From Salmonella enterica subsp. enterica serovar Typhimurium str. LT2 (GTDB lineage Bacteria > Pseudomonadota > Gammaproteobacteria > Enterobacterales > Enterobacteriaceae): 64,000 bases of DNA. Below, in pieces: positions 1-10,091 of this stretch. The notes beneath the pieces are model-generated. The model did no database searches. It was not told where the DNA came from and saw only the letters and a list, made by a program, of their open reading frames with translations. Numbering within the stretch: position 1 is the first letter of the stretch; each line of letters starts with the position of its first letter. A program made the translations under genes and the position numbers. Where the stretch lies: the NCBI RefSeq assembly GCF_000006945.2, contig NC_003197.2, forward strand, positions 1-64,000, in the 5' to 3' direction.

Positions 1-110
1 AGAGATTACGTCTGGTTGCAAGAGATCATGACAGGGGGAATTGGTTGAAAATAAATATATCGCCAGCAGCACATGAACAAGTTTCGGAATGTGATCAATT
101 TAAAAATTTA

Positions 111-146
111 TTGACTTAGGCGGGCAGATACTTTAACCAATATAGG
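111..146 (+). promoter_or_regulatory. thr operon promoter
   Basis: A perfect TTGACT -35 hexamer lies at 111-116. An AT-rich -10 region follows at about 132-146, ending some 45 bases before the thrL start. It matches the recalled E. coli thrL promoter in sequence and placement. The exact -10 hexamer is ambiguous, because TAACCA and TTTAAC both give near-acceptable spacing. Confidence 0.7.
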
Positions 147-189
147 AATACAAGACAGACAAATAAAAATGACAGAGTACACAACATCC

Positions 190-255
190 ATGAACCGCAT
201 CAGCACCACCACCATTACCACCATCACCATTACCACAGGTAACGGTGCGGGCTGA
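190..255 (+). CDS. thrL: thr operon leader peptide
   Basis: A 21-residue leader peptide starts MNRIST and then consists almost wholly of Thr and Ile codons. In the thr operon, ribosome stalling on these codons when charged Thr-tRNA or Ile-tRNA is scarce prevents formation of the terminator hairpin just downstream and lets transcription proceed into thrABC. The ATG at 190 and TGA at 253-255 match the known E. coli leader organisation. The last codons (GNGAG) overlap the 5' part of the attenuator structure, as expected. It is too short to be recognised by homology alone, but position and Thr/Ile content are diagnostic. Confidence 0.95.
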
Positions 256-273
256 CGCGTACAGGAAACACAG

Positions 274-310
274 AAAAAAGCCCGCACCTGAACAGTGCGG
301 GCTTTTTTTT
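274..310 (+). terminator. thr attenuator terminator
   Basis: A GC-rich stem (AAGCCCGCAC at 278-287 with GTGCGGGCTT at 295-304, 7-base loop) is followed by a run of T to 310. It lies between thrL and thrA and is the transcription attenuator controlled by translation of the Thr/Ile-rich leader. Confidence 0.95.
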
Positions 311-336
311 CGACCAGAGATCACGAGGTAACAACC

Positions 337-2799
337 ATGCGAGTGTTGAAGTTCGGCGGTACATCAGTGGCAAATGCAGAACGTTTTCTGCGTGTTGCCG
401 ATATTCTGGAAAGCAATGCCAGGCAAGGGCAGGTAGCGACCGTACTTTCCGCCCCCGCGAAAATTACCAACCATCTGGTGGCAATGATTGAAAAAACTAT
501 CGGCGGCCAGGATGCTTTGCCGAATATCAGCGATGCAGAACGTATTTTTTCTGACCTGCTCGCAGGACTTGCCAGCGCGCAGCCGGGATTCCCGCTTGCA
601 CGGTTGAAAATGGTTGTCGAACAAGAATTCGCTCAGATCAAACATGTTCTGCATGGTATCAGCCTGCTGGGTCAGTGCCCGGATAGCATCAACGCCGCGC
701 TGATTTGCCGTGGCGAAAAAATGTCGATCGCGATTATGGCGGGACTTCTGGAGGCGCGTGGGCATCGCGTCACGGTGATCGATCCGGTAGAAAAATTGCT
801 GGCGGTGGGCCATTACCTTGAATCTACCGTTGATATCGCGGAATCGACTCGCCGTATCGCCGCCAGCCAGATCCCGGCCGATCACATGATCCTGATGGCG
901 GGCTTTACCGCCGGTAATGAAAAGGGTGAACTGGTGGTGCTGGGCCGTAATGGTTCCGACTATTCCGCCGCCGTGCTGGCCGCCTGTTTACGCGCTGACT
1001 GCTGTGAAATCTGGACTGACGTCGATGGCGTGTATACCTGTGACCCGCGCCAGGTGCCGGACGCCAGGCTGCTGAAATCGATGTCCTACCAGGAAGCGAT
1101 GGAACTCTCTTACTTCGGCGCCAAAGTCCTTCACCCTCGCACCATTACGCCCATCGCCCAGTTCCAGATCCCCTGTCTGATTAAAAATACCGGTAATCCG
1201 CAGGCGCCAGGAACGCTGATCGGCGCGTCCAGCGACGATGATAACCTGCCGGTTAAAGGGATCTCTAACCTTAACAACATGGCGATGTTTAGCGTCTCCG
1301 GCCCGGGAATGAAAGGGATGATTGGGATGGCGGCGCGTGTTTTCGCCGCCATGTCTCGCGCCGGGATCTCGGTGGTGCTCATTACCCAGTCCTCCTCTGA
1401 GTACAGCATCAGTTTCTGTGTGCCGCAGAGTGACTGCGCGCGTGCCCGCCGTGCGATGCAGGATGAGTTCTATCTGGAGCTGAAAGAGGGGCTGCTGGAG
1501 CCGCTGGCGGTTACGGAGCGGTTGGCGATTATCTCTGTTGTCGGCGACGGTATGCGCACGCTACGCGGCATTTCAGCGAAATTCTTCGCCGCGCTGGCGC
1601 GGGCTAATATCAATATCGTGGCGATCGCTCAGGGATCTTCTGAGCGTTCTATTTCTGTGGTGGTGAATAACGACGATGCCACCACCGGCGTGCGGGTAAC
1701 GCACCAGATGCTGTTCAATACCGATCAGGTGATTGAAGTGTTTGTCATTGGCGTCGGCGGCGTCGGCGGCGCGCTACTGGAACAGCTTAAACGTCAGCAA
1801 ACCTGGCTGAAGAACAAGCACATCGATCTACGCGTGTGCGGCGTGGCGAACTCAAAGGCGTTGCTAACCAATGTGCATGGCCTGAATCTGGACAACTGGC
1901 AGGCGGAACTGGCGCAAGCGAACGCGCCGTTCAATCTGGGACGCTTAATTCGCCTGGTGAAAGAATATCATCTACTCAATCCGGTGATTGTTGATTGTAC
2001 CTCCAGTCAGGCGGTGGCCGACCAGTATGCCGACTTCCTGCGTGAAGGGTTCCATGTGGTGACGCCAAACAAGAAAGCGAACACCTCGTCAATGGACTAC
2101 TACCATCAGCTACGTTTCGCCGCCGCGCAATCACGGCGCAAATTCTTGTATGACACCAACGTCGGCGCCGGTTTGCCGGTAATCGAAAACCTGCAAAACC
2201 TGCTGAATGCCGGTGATGAACTGCAAAAATTTTCCGGCATTCTTTCCGGGTCGCTCTCTTTTATTTTCGGTAAACTGGAAGAGGGGATGAGTCTCTCACA
2301 GGCGACCGCCCTGGCGCGCGAGATGGGCTATACCGAACCCGATCCGCGCGACGATCTTTCCGGTATGGATGTGGCGCGTAAACTGTTGATCCTCGCCCGC
2401 GAGACGGGCCGCGAGCTGGAGCTTTCCGATATTGTGATTGAACCGGTGTTGCCGAACGAGTTTGACGCCTCCGGCGATGTGACCGCCTTTATGGCACATC
2501 TGCCGCAGCTTGACGACGCGTTTGCCGCCCGTGTGGCGAAAGCTCGTGATGAAGGTAAGGTATTGCGCTATGTGGGCAATATCGAAGAGGATGGCGTGTG
2601 CCGCGTGAAAATTGCCGAAGTTGATGGTAACGATCCGCTCTTCAAAGTGAAAAACGGTGAAAACGCGCTGGCGTTCTACAGCCACTATTATCAGCCCTTG
2701 CCGTTGGTGCTGCGCGGCTACGGCGCAGGCAATGATGTGACGGCGGCGGGCGTGTTTGCCGATCTGTTACGGACCCTCTCATGGAAGTTAGGAGTTTAA
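337..2799 (+). CDS. thrA: Bifunctional aspartokinase I / homoserine dehydrogenase I
   Basis: This 820-residue fused enzyme catalyses the first and third steps from aspartate to threonine: ATP-dependent phosphorylation of aspartate and NADPH-dependent reduction of aspartate semialdehyde to homoserine. The N-terminal aspartokinase carries the KFGGTSVAN motif near residue 4. Paired ACT regulatory domains lie around residues 310-460, and the homoserine dehydrogenase Rossmann motif GVGGVGG near residue 470 opens the C-terminal half. The ATG at 337 was chosen over in-frame upstream codons because those lie inside the attenuator hairpin, while 337 follows a CGAGGT Shine-Dalgarno sequence and gives the family length. 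thrB starts one base after its stop. Expression is controlled by the thrL attenuator. Confidence 0.98.
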
Positions 2800-2800
2800 C

Positions 2801-3730
2801 ATGGTGAAAGTGTATGCCCCGGCTTCCAGCGCGAACATGAGCGTCGGTTTCGACGTGTTGGGCGCAGCCGTCACACCCGTTGACGGCACGTTGCTGGGCG
2901 ATGTGGTATCCGTTGAAGCAGCGGACCATTTCCGTCTGCATAACCTGGGGCGATTTGCCGATAAACTGCCGCCGGAGCCGCGTGAAAATATTGTTTATCA
3001 GTGCTGGGAACGTTTTTGCCAGGCATTGGGGAAAACCATCCCGGTGGCGATGACGCTGGAAAAAAATATGCCGATTGGTTCCGGGTTAGGGTCCAGCGCC
3101 TGTTCCGTCGTCGCCGCGCTGGTCGCGATGAATGAGCACTGCGGCAAACCGTTAAACGACACGCGTCTGTTGGCGCTGATGGGCGAGCTGGAAGGCCGTA
3201 TCTCCGGCAGCATCCATTACGATAACGTCGCGCCGTGCTTTCTTGGCGGTATGCAGTTGATGATTGAAGAAAACGGCATTATTAGTCAGCAGGTGCCGGG
3301 CTTTGATGAGTGGCTATGGGTACTGGCTTATCCGGGCATTAAAGTTTCTACCGCAGAAGCACGGGCCATTTTGCCTGCGCAGTATCGCCGTCAGGATTGC
3401 ATTGCGCATGGACGGCATCTGGCCGGTTTTATTCACGCCTGTTACTCGCGGCAGCCGCAGCTTGCCGCCGCGCTGATGAAAGATGTTATTGCCGAACCAT
3501 ACCGCGCGCGTTTACTGCCGGGCTTTAGCCAGGCGCGGCAGGCGGTGTCGGAGATCGGCGCGCTGGCGAGCGGGATTTCCGGGTCGGGGCCGACGCTGTT
3601 TGCGCTATGCGATAAACCGGAGACGGCGCAGCGCGTCGCGGACTGGCTGAGCAAACATTATCTGCAAAATCAGGAAGGCTTCGTTCATATTTGCCGGCTG
3701 GATACGGCGGGCGCACGAGTAGTGGGATAA
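2801..3730 (+). CDS. thrB: Homoserine kinase
   Basis: This 309-residue GHMP-family kinase phosphorylates homoserine to O-phosphohomoserine in the cytoplasm, the fourth step of threonine synthesis. The glycine/serine-rich ATP-binding motif [12 protein letters not shown] sits near residue 90, and a second glycine-rich motif (SGISGSGPT) near residue 260. It begins one base after thrA stops and ends three bases before thrC, so it is translationally coupled in the thrABC operon. Length and sequence match the enterobacterial family throughout. Confidence 0.98.
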
Positions 3731-3733
3731 TCA

Positions 3734-5020
3734 ATGAAACTCTATAATCTGAAAGACCATAATGAGCAGGTCAGCTTTGCGCAGGCCGTCACGCAAGGAC
3801 TGGGCAAACAGCAGGGACTTTTTTTTCCGCACGATCTGCCGGAGTTTAGCCTGACGGAAATTGATGAGATGCTCAACCAGGACTTTGTCAGCCGTAGCGC
3901 AAAGATCCTCTCGGCATTTATTGGCGATGAAATACCGCAGCAAATTCTGGAAGAGCGCGTCCGCGCGGCGTTTGCGTTCCCGGCACCGGTAGCGCAGGTA
4001 GAAAGCGATGTCGGCTGCCTGGAGCTGTTCCATGGTCCGACGCTGGCCTTTAAAGACTTCGGCGGGCGTTTTATGGCGCAAATGCTGACGCATATCAGCG
4101 GCGACAAACCGGTGACGATTCTGACTGCAACGTCAGGCGATACCGGCGCGGCGGTGGCTCACGCGTTCTATGGCCTGGAAAATGTGCGGGTCGTCATTCT
4201 CTACCCGCGCGGTAAGATCAGTCCGTTGCAGGAAAAACTGTTCTGTACGCTGGGCGGCAACATTGAAACCGTGGCGATCGACGGCGATTTCGACGCGTGC
4301 CAGGCGCTGGTGAAACAGGCATTTGATGACGAAGAACTGAAAACGGCGCTGGGGCTGAATTCGGCTAATTCGATTAATATCAGCCGCCTGTTGGCGCAAA
4401 TTTGCTACTACTTTGAAGCCGTGGCGCAACTGCCGCAGGGGGCGCGTAACCAACTGGTGATCTCCGTCCCCAGCGGCAACTTTGGCGATTTGACGGCAGG
4501 GCTGCTGGCGAAGTCGTTAGGCCTACCGGTGAAACGTTTTATCGCCGCCACCAACGTCAACGACACGGTGCCGCGTTTTCTGCATGACGGAAAGTGGGCG
4601 CCGAAAGCGACGCAGGCGACCCTGTCGAATGCGATGGATGTCAGCCAGCCGAATAACTGGCCGCGCGTGGAGGAGCTATTCCGCCGTAAAATCTGGCGCC
4701 TGACTGAGCTGGGCTATGCGGCGGTGGATGATACTACGACACAGCAGACGATGCGCGAGCTGAAAGCGAAAGGTTATATCTCGGAACCTCATGCGGCGGT
4801 AGCGTATCGGGCATTACGCGACCAGTTAAACCCTGGCGAGTATGGCTTGTTTCTCGGAACGGCGCATCCGGCGAAGTTTAAAGAGAGCGTGGAGTCCATT
4901 CTGGGAGAAACGCTGGCCTTGCCTGAAGCGCTCGCCGAACGCGCCGACCTGCCGCTGCTTTCACATCATCTGCCTGCGGATTTTGCCGCCCTGCGTAAGC
5001 TGATGATGACCCGCCAATAA
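3734..5020 (+). CDS. thrC: Threonine synthase
   Basis: This 428-residue PLP enzyme converts O-phosphohomoserine to threonine, the last step of the thr operon pathway. The PLP-binding lysine is K107 in the motif LAFKDFGG. The glycine-rich phosphate-binding segment (ATSGDTGAA) follows near residue 137, and SVPSGNFGD near residue 245 is the conserved cofactor-contact motif. The gene starts three bases after thrB. A REP element, not a classical terminator, follows the stop. Confidence 0.98.
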   Translation: MKLYNLKDHNEQVSFAQAVTQGLGKQQGLFFPHDLPEFSLTEIDEMLNQDFVSRSAKILSAFIGDEIPQQILEERVRAAFAFPAPVAQVESDVGCLELFHGPTLAFKDFGGRFMAQMLTHISGDKPVTILTATSGDTGAAVAHAFYGLENVRVVILYPRGKISPLQEKLFCTLGGNIETVAIDGDFDACQALVKQAFDDEELKTALGLNSANSINISRLLAQICYYFEAVAQLPQGARNQLVISVPSGNFGDLTAGLLAKSLGLPVKRFIAATNVNDTVPRFLHDGKWAPKATQATLSNAMDVSQPNNWPRVEELFRRKIWRLTELGYAAVDDTTTQQTMRELKAKGYISEPHAAVAYRALRDQLNPGEYGLFLGTAHPAKFKESVESILGETLALPEALAERADLPLLSHHLPADFAALRKLMMTRQ

Positions 5021-5027
5021 CCATTGC

Positions 5028-5106
5028 GCCCGGTGGCGCTGTCGCTTACCGGGCCTATGGGGTGGTGTCGATTTGTAGGCCGGATAAGGCGTAACCGCCA
5101 TCCGGC
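5028..5106. repeat. REP (BIME) pair
   Basis: Two imperfect palindromic units lie head to head. The first has stem GCCCGGT (5028-5034) with ACCGGGC (5048-5054); the second has GCCGGAT (5079-5085) with ATCCGGC (5100-5106). The text resembles the repetitive extragenic palindrome consensus of enterobacteria. It fills the gap between the convergent genes thrC and yaaA and probably stabilises the 3' ends of both messages. Confidence 0.85.
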
Positions 5107-5113
5107 GATGCCG

Positions 5114-5887
5114 TTACTGCTCGTAGCGTTTAAAGACCAGCTCGTCTTGTGTGGAGGTTTCTTCATCAAAGAAATACCCTTCACGGTCAAACGCGGTAAG
5201 CTGTTCCGGCTTCGTTAAGCGGTTTTCAATAATAAAACGGCTCATCAGTCCGCGCGCTTTTTTGGCGTAGAAGCTTACCACCTTAAACTTGCCGTTTTTC
5301 TCATCAAGGAACACGGGCTTAATCAGTTCGGCATTCAGTTTCTTCGGCTTCACCGATTTAAAATATTCCTCGGAGGCCAGATTCACCACCACCCGATCGC
5401 CCTGCGCCTCAAGCGCTTCGTTGAGCTTATCGGTAATGATATCGCCCCAGAATTGATAAAGATCTTTGCCGCGCGGATTCTCCAGGCGAATCCCCATCTC
5501 CAGACGATAAGGCTGCATTAAATCCAGCGGGCGCAATACGCCATACAAGCCAGAGAGCATACGCAGATGTTGTTGAGCAAAATCAAAATCCGCGTCGTTG
5601 AACGTTTCCGCCTGTAGGCCGGTATAAACATCGCCTTTGAACGCCAGAATCGCCTGGCGTGCATTATCCGGCGTAAAATGAGGCTGCCAGTCATGAAAAC
5701 GCGTGGCGTTGAGATCCGCCAGTTTGTCGCTAATTCCCATCAGCCTGGAAATTTGCGGCGCCGAAAGCTGGCGGGCCTGTTGAATAAGCTGCTGGCTGTG
5801 ATCCAACAGCTCCGGCTGGGTATAGCGGGTCGTGGCCAGCGGGCTTTGATAATCAAGCGTTTTTGCAGGTGAAATCAGAATCAGCAT
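5114..5887 (-). CDS. yaaA: YaaA peroxide-stress protein (UPF0246 family)
   Basis: This 257-residue cytoplasmic protein belongs to the YaaA/DUF328 family, known in E. coli as an OxyR-regulated protein that limits free iron and so reduces Fenton damage under hydrogen peroxide stress. The family signature LISPAKTLDY is at residues 4-13, and conserved basic stretches (FYAKKARG, about residue 205) are present. Length is typical. It is convergent with thrC, separated by REP elements, and lies downstream of yaaJ on the same strand with a 78-base gap. No OxyR site could be identified by eye. Confidence 0.93.
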   Translation of the reverse strand: MLILISPAKTLDYQSPLATTRYTQPELLDHSQQLIQQARQLSAPQISRLMGISDKLADLNATRFHDWQPHFTPDNARQAILAFKGDVYTGLQAETFNDADFDFAQQHLRMLSGLYGVLRPLDLMQPYRLEMGIRLENPRGKDLYQFWGDIITDKLNEALEAQGDRVVVNLASEEYFKSVKPKKLNAELIKPVFLDEKNGKFKVVSFYAKKARGLMSRFIIENRLTKPEQLTAFDREGYFFDEETSTQDELVFKRYEQ

Positions 5888-5965
5888 ATTCAGTCCTTGC
5901 AGGGAATTTTCTGCGACTTTAGCAAAAAAACGCCGCAGAGTTGACCGATGGTTGCGATTGTCGGC

Positions 5966-7396
5966 TTAATCGCGCGATGCCGCCTCCCAGGTATCTGGCG
6001 CCAGTTGTGGTTCGATATCCGGGAAGCGCCGCGGATCGAACTGCGGTCTTACGCCCAGTTTCCGTTGTCGCAGATAATCGCTGGCGAGGGTATACACCAC
6101 CGGTGAGAGCAACAAAATCGCCGTCAGATTGGTAATGGCCATACAGGCCATGATCATGTCAGCGAGCTGCCATATCAGCGGAAAACTGATAAGCGTACCG
6201 GCGATAACCATGCCAAGCGTCGCAAGGCGTAATAGCCAGATAGCCTTTGCGTTATGTAACCGCAGAAAAAACAGATTGTTTTCGGCGTAAATATAGTTGG
6301 CGACGATAGAACTGAACGCGAACAGAATGACGATAAGCGCGACAAAACTGGCGCCCCATTCACCGGTCAACGAAACCATTGCATGTTGGAGAAGCTGAAT
6401 GCCTTCTGTTGACGAGTGGGACGCGTGATTCCCCGCCAGCAGGATAATCATCGCGCTGGCGGTACAGATGATAATGGTGTCGCTGAATACGCCAATCATT
6501 TGCACAATCCCCTGCGCGACAGGGTGAGGGGGATACGACGTTGCCGCTGCGGCCGCATTAGGCGTTGACCCCATTCCCGCTTCATTAGAGAACATCCCAC
6601 GCTGAAAACCGCTGGTAATAGCCTGGGTGAGCGTATATCCGGCTGCGCCTGCCGCGGCTTCCTGCCAGCCAAATGCGCTTTTGACTATCGAGGCGATAAC
6701 GCCAGGCATTTGCTCAATATGCCAGAGGCAAATGAATACGCTGCCGGCGACCCACAATAACGCGATGAGGGGAATCAGCCATTGCATCAGACGGGCGACG
6801 CCTTTGATGCCGCGAATGATAATTAACAGGGCACAGAACGCCAGAGCAATGCCGGAGATAAGCGGCGGAATGTTGAAGGCGAAATGGAGCGCGCGTGAGA
6901 CGGCATTCGCCTGCACGCTATTAAAAATCAACCCGTAGGCGACGAGCAGAAAGAGGGCGAAAACCACGCCCATCCAGCGCATTCCCAGCCCACGCGCCAT
7001 ATACCACGCCGGGCCGCCGCGGAACTGGCCTGTCGGGTCACGTTCTTTATAAAGCTGGGCAAGCGAACACTCGGCGAAGGAGGTCGCCATGCCAATGATG
7101 GCCGAGACCCACATCCAGAATACCGCGCCGGGACCGCCTGCGGCGATAGCCAGCGCCACGCCGGCCAGGTTACCGCTGCCAATCCGCGCCGCGAGGCTGG
7201 TACACAGAGCCTGAAATGACGTCAGGCCGCCTGGCTGCGGGCTAAGGCTGCCTTTCAGACTGCGGCTAAATTGGCGAATATAACGAAACTGAATGAATCC
7301 GGTACGCCAGGTAAACCAACATCCTGCGCCGAGCAGCAGGTAAATCATTACCGAGCCCCAGAGTATTTCGTTAATAAAACTGAAAAACTCAGGCAT
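5966..7396 (-). CDS. yaaJ: Sodium:alanine/glycine symporter family transporter YaaJ
   Basis: This 476-residue inner-membrane protein belongs to the alanine or glycine:cation symporter (AGCS) family and probably imports an amino acid with Na+. About ten hydrophobic segments are visible. The family motifs include GSGNLAGVALAIAAGGPGA near residue 80 and the GMGSTPNAAAAA loop near 265. An in-frame upstream ATG at 7423 would add nine residues, but the recalled orthologue begins MPxFFSFIN, so 7396 is chosen. The substrate is not evident from sequence. Confidence 0.93.
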   Translation of the reverse strand: MPEFFSFINEILWGSVMIYLLLGAGCWFTWRTGFIQFRYIRQFSRSLKGSLSPQPGGLTSFQALCTSLAARIGSGNLAGVALAIAAGGPGAVFWMWVSAIIGMATSFAECSLAQLYKERDPTGQFRGGPAWYMARGLGMRWMGVVFALFLLVAYGLIFNSVQANAVSRALHFAFNIPPLISGIALAFCALLIIIRGIKGVARLMQWLIPLIALLWVAGSVFICLWHIEQMPGVIASIVKSAFGWQEAAAGAAGYTLTQAITSGFQRGMFSNEAGMGSTPNAAAAATSYPPHPVAQGIVQMIGVFSDTIIICTASAMIILLAGNHASHSSTEGIQLLQHAMVSLTGEWGASFVALIVILFAFSSIVANYIYAENNLFFLRLHNAKAIWLLRLATLGMVIAGTLISFPLIWQLADMIMACMAITNLTAILLLSPVVYTLASDYLRQRKLGVRPQFDPRRFPDIEPQLAPDTWEAASRD

Positions 7397-7664
7397 TAAC
7401 GTCCCTCTTGTTGATGCCGGCACGCTTTGATAATCCTGTATAAGCGTGACCCATGATGTAGATGACCTTGTCAGACTAATATTAACGGCAGTTTACCATA
7501 AATACGGTGGTATCCTTTAATTGCGCATCAACCGTCGGCAGATACGCAAACAGTGCACAAGGGCAGCCAGGTGCATGTAGGCGGTTGCGCTGTGAGTGCG
7601 TCGTGTTATCATCAGGGTAGACCGGTTACATCCCCTAACAAGCTGTTTAAAGAGAAACTCTATC

Positions 7665-8618
7665 ATGACGGACAAATTGACCTCCCTTCGTCAGTTCACC
7701 ACCGTAGTGGCTGATACCGGAGATATCGCGGCAATGAAACTGTATCAGCCGCAGGATGCTACAACTAACCCTTCTCTCATTCTTAACGCAGCGCAAATCC
7801 CGGAATATCGTAAGCTGATTGACGATGCTGTCGCCTGGGCGAAACAGCAGAGCAGCGACCGCGCGCAGCAGGTTGTTGACGCGACCGATAAGCTGGCGGT
7901 GAATATTGGCCTGGAGATCCTGAAGCTGGTGCCGGGGCGTATTTCTACCGAAGTTGACGCGCGTCTGTCTTATGACACTGAAGCGTCTATCGCCAAAGCA
8001 AAACGTATCATTAAACTCTACAATGATGCGGGTATCAGCAACGATCGTATCCTGATCAAGCTGGCGTCCACCTGGCAGGGCATTCGTGCAGCCGAACAGC
8101 TGGAAAAAGAAGGCATCAACTGTAACCTGACGCTGCTGTTCTCCTTCGCGCAGGCGCGTGCGTGCGCCGAAGCGGGCGTCTACCTGATCTCGCCGTTCGT
8201 AGGTCGTATTCTTGACTGGTATAAAGCCAATACCGACAAGAAAGACTATGCGCCAGCTGAAGATCCGGGCGTGGTTTCCGTAACGGAAATCTACGAGTAC
8301 TACAAACAGCATGGTTACGAAACCGTCGTTATGGGCGCAAGCTTCCGTAACGTAGGCGAAATTCTGGAGCTGGCGGGCTGCGACCGTCTGACTATCGCGC
8401 CGGCATTGCTGAAAGAACTGGCGGAAAGCGAAGGGGCGATTGAGCGTAAGCTCTCTTTCTCCGGCGAAGTCAAAGCGCGCCCGGAACGCATTACCGAAGC
8501 CGAGTTCCTGTGGCAGCATCACCAGGACCCCATGGCGGTTGACAAACTGGCGGATGGTATCCGTAAGTTTGCGGTAGACCAGGAAAAACTGGAAAAAATG
8601 ATCGGCGATCTGCTGTAA
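7665..8618 (+). CDS. talB: Transaldolase B
   Basis: This 317-residue cytoplasmic enzyme of the non-oxidative pentose phosphate pathway moves a dihydroxyacetone unit between sugar phosphates. The Schiff-base lysine is K132 in the motif RILIKLAST. The N-terminal signature DATTNPSL is near residue 34. The ATG at 7665 gives the usual N-terminus [15 protein letters not shown]; an upstream in-frame start at 7596 would add 23 residues unlike the family. A short stem-loop (8627-8650) follows the gene. Confidence 0.97.
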
Positions 8619-8626
8619 TCATTAAC

Positions 8627-8650
8627 GCGTGGCCCTGATATGGGTCACGC
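8627..8650 (+). terminator. Possible talB terminator
   Basis: Stem GCGTGGCCC (8627-8635) pairs with GGGTCACGC (8642-8650), with one G-U pair and a 6-base loop. The following tract is pyrimidine-rich but not a clean T run, so termination strength is uncertain. Confidence 0.5.
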
Positions 8651-8728
8651 TACCTCTTCTGAAACCTGTCTGTCCTTCCCTTCGCAGTGTATCATTCTGT
8701 TTAACGAGACTGTTTAAACGGAATAATC

Positions 8729-9319
8729 ATGGATACCTTACGTATTGGCTTAGTTTCTATCTCCGACCGCGCTTCAAGCGGCGTTTACCAGGATAAAGGC
8801 ATTCCTGCGCTTGAGGAGTGGCTCGCTTCTGCGCTGACCACGCCTTTCGAGGTCCAACGGCGCTTAATTCCTGATGAACAGGAAATTATCGAGCAAACGT
8901 TGTGTGAACTGGTCGATGAGATGAGCTGTCATCTGGTGCTGACCACTGGCGGTACCGGTCCGGCGCGTCGCGACGTCACGCCGGACGCGACCCTTGCCAT
9001 CGCCGACCGTGAAATGCCAGGTTTTGGCGAGCAGATGCGCCAGATCAGCCTGCGCTTTGTGCCGACCGCCATTCTTTCCCGCCAGGTGGGCGTTATCCGT
9101 AAACAGGCGTTAATTCTTAATCTGCCTGGACAGCCAAAATCGATCAAAGAAACGCTGGAAGGCGTAAAAGCGGACGATGGCAGCGTTAGCGTGCCGGGCA
9201 TTTTTGCGAGCGTGCCGTATTGCATACAGCTGCTTGACGGGCCGTATGTCGAAACCGCGCCGGAAGTGGTTGCCGCTTTCCGTCCAAAGAGCGCCAGACG
9301 TGAGAATATGTCGGACTGA
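8729..9319 (+). CDS. mogA: Molybdopterin adenylyltransferase
   Basis: This 196-residue cytoplasmic enzyme adenylylates molybdopterin before molybdate insertion, in molybdenum cofactor synthesis. The MoCF-domain motif TTGGTGPARRDVTPDA (about residues 72-87) holds the conserved glycine-rich nucleotide-binding loop, and NLPGQPKSI near residue 131 is the second family motif. Length is normal. It is convergent with satP, and a strong shared hairpin lies between them. Confidence 0.97.
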   Translation: MDTLRIGLVSISDRASSGVYQDKGIPALEEWLASALTTPFEVQRRLIPDEQEIIEQTLCELVDEMSCHLVLTTGGTGPARRDVTPDATLAIADREMPGFGEQMRQISLRFVPTAILSRQVGVIRKQALILNLPGQPKSIKETLEGVKADDGSVSVPGIFASVPYCIQLLDGPYVETAPEVVAAFRPKSARRENMSD

Positions 9320-9341
9320 CCGGAAAATACTGATAGTAGGG

Positions 9342-9368
9342 TTATTCCTCCCGGTGCGGGAGGAATAA
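9342..9368. terminator. Bidirectional terminator mogA/satP
   Basis: A perfect 12-bp stem (TTATTCCTCCCG at 9342-9353 with CGGGAGGAATAA at 9357-9368) has a 3-base loop and A/T-rich flanks on both sides. It lies in the 56-base gap between convergent genes. Confidence 0.8.
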
Positions 9369-9375
9369 AAGAGAT

Positions 9376-9942
9376 TTAGTGCGCCTCGCCGATTGGCAGA
9401 ATAGTGCGGCCAAATTGCTCGTTTAGCACTTCACCCATCGCCAGATAAATAGCGCTGGCGCCGCAAACCAGACCAACCCAGCCTGCGATATGGATAGTTG
9501 CTTCGTTACCGGTGATATTGCCGACCGCCAGCAGAGCGAACAGTACGGTCAGGCTCAGGAAAACAAATTGCAGCGCGCGGGCGGCTTTCAGCGTACCGAA
9601 GAACATAAACAGCGTGAACACGCCCCACAGACCTAAATAAGCGCCGAGTAGCTGAGCGTCAGGCGCATCCGTCAGACCCATTTTCGGCATCAGCAGGATA
9701 GCGACCAGCGTCAGCCAGAACGAACCGTAAGAGGTAAAGGCCGTTAAACCAAAGGTATTGCCTTTTTTGTACTCCAGCAGACCGGCAAAAATTTGCGCGA
9801 TACCGCCGTAGAAAATCCCCATCGCCAGAATAATACCGTCCAGGGCGAAAAAACCGGCATTGTGCAGGTTAAGCAGAATGGTGGTCATGCCGAAGCCCAT
9901 CAGGCCCAGCGGTGCCGGATTAGCCAACTTAGTGTTGCCCAT
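9376..9942 (-). CDS. satP: Succinate-acetate/proton symporter SatP
   Basis: This 188-residue inner-membrane protein of the AceTr (GPR1/FUN34/YaaH) family takes up acetate and succinate with protons. The family signature NPAPLGLMGFG is at residues 8-18, followed by about six hydrophobic helices. Length matches the family. It is convergent with mogA. The 149-base upstream spacer carries its promoter, not resolved by eye. Confidence 0.95.
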   Translation of the reverse strand: MGNTKLANPAPLGLMGFGMTTILLNLHNAGFFALDGIILAMGIFYGGIAQIFAGLLEYKKGNTFGLTAFTSYGSFWLTLVAILLMPKMGLTDAPDAQLLGAYLGLWGVFTLFMFFGTLKAARALQFVFLSLTVLFALLAVGNITGNEATIHIAGWVGLVCGASAIYLAMGEVLNEQFGRTILPIGEAH

Positions 9943-10091
9943 AATTCCTCAAAATCATCATAATTGAATGGTGAAATAGTTTCCCAGAATAACGAGTTCC
10001 GTATTCGGGGCGCGGCATAATAATCAGGGGGAAGAGGACTGTCTATGATCTAATAAGGGGGAAAAGAAAATATTTCCCCCAGTGAGGGCAT

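Noticed and set aside
190..250. Repeated ACC/ATT triplets as a tandem repeat
   Set aside because: These are the Thr and Ile codons of the thrL leader peptide.
5024..5218. 64-codon frame after thrC
   Set aside because: It runs through REP repeats and the end of yaaA on the other strand.
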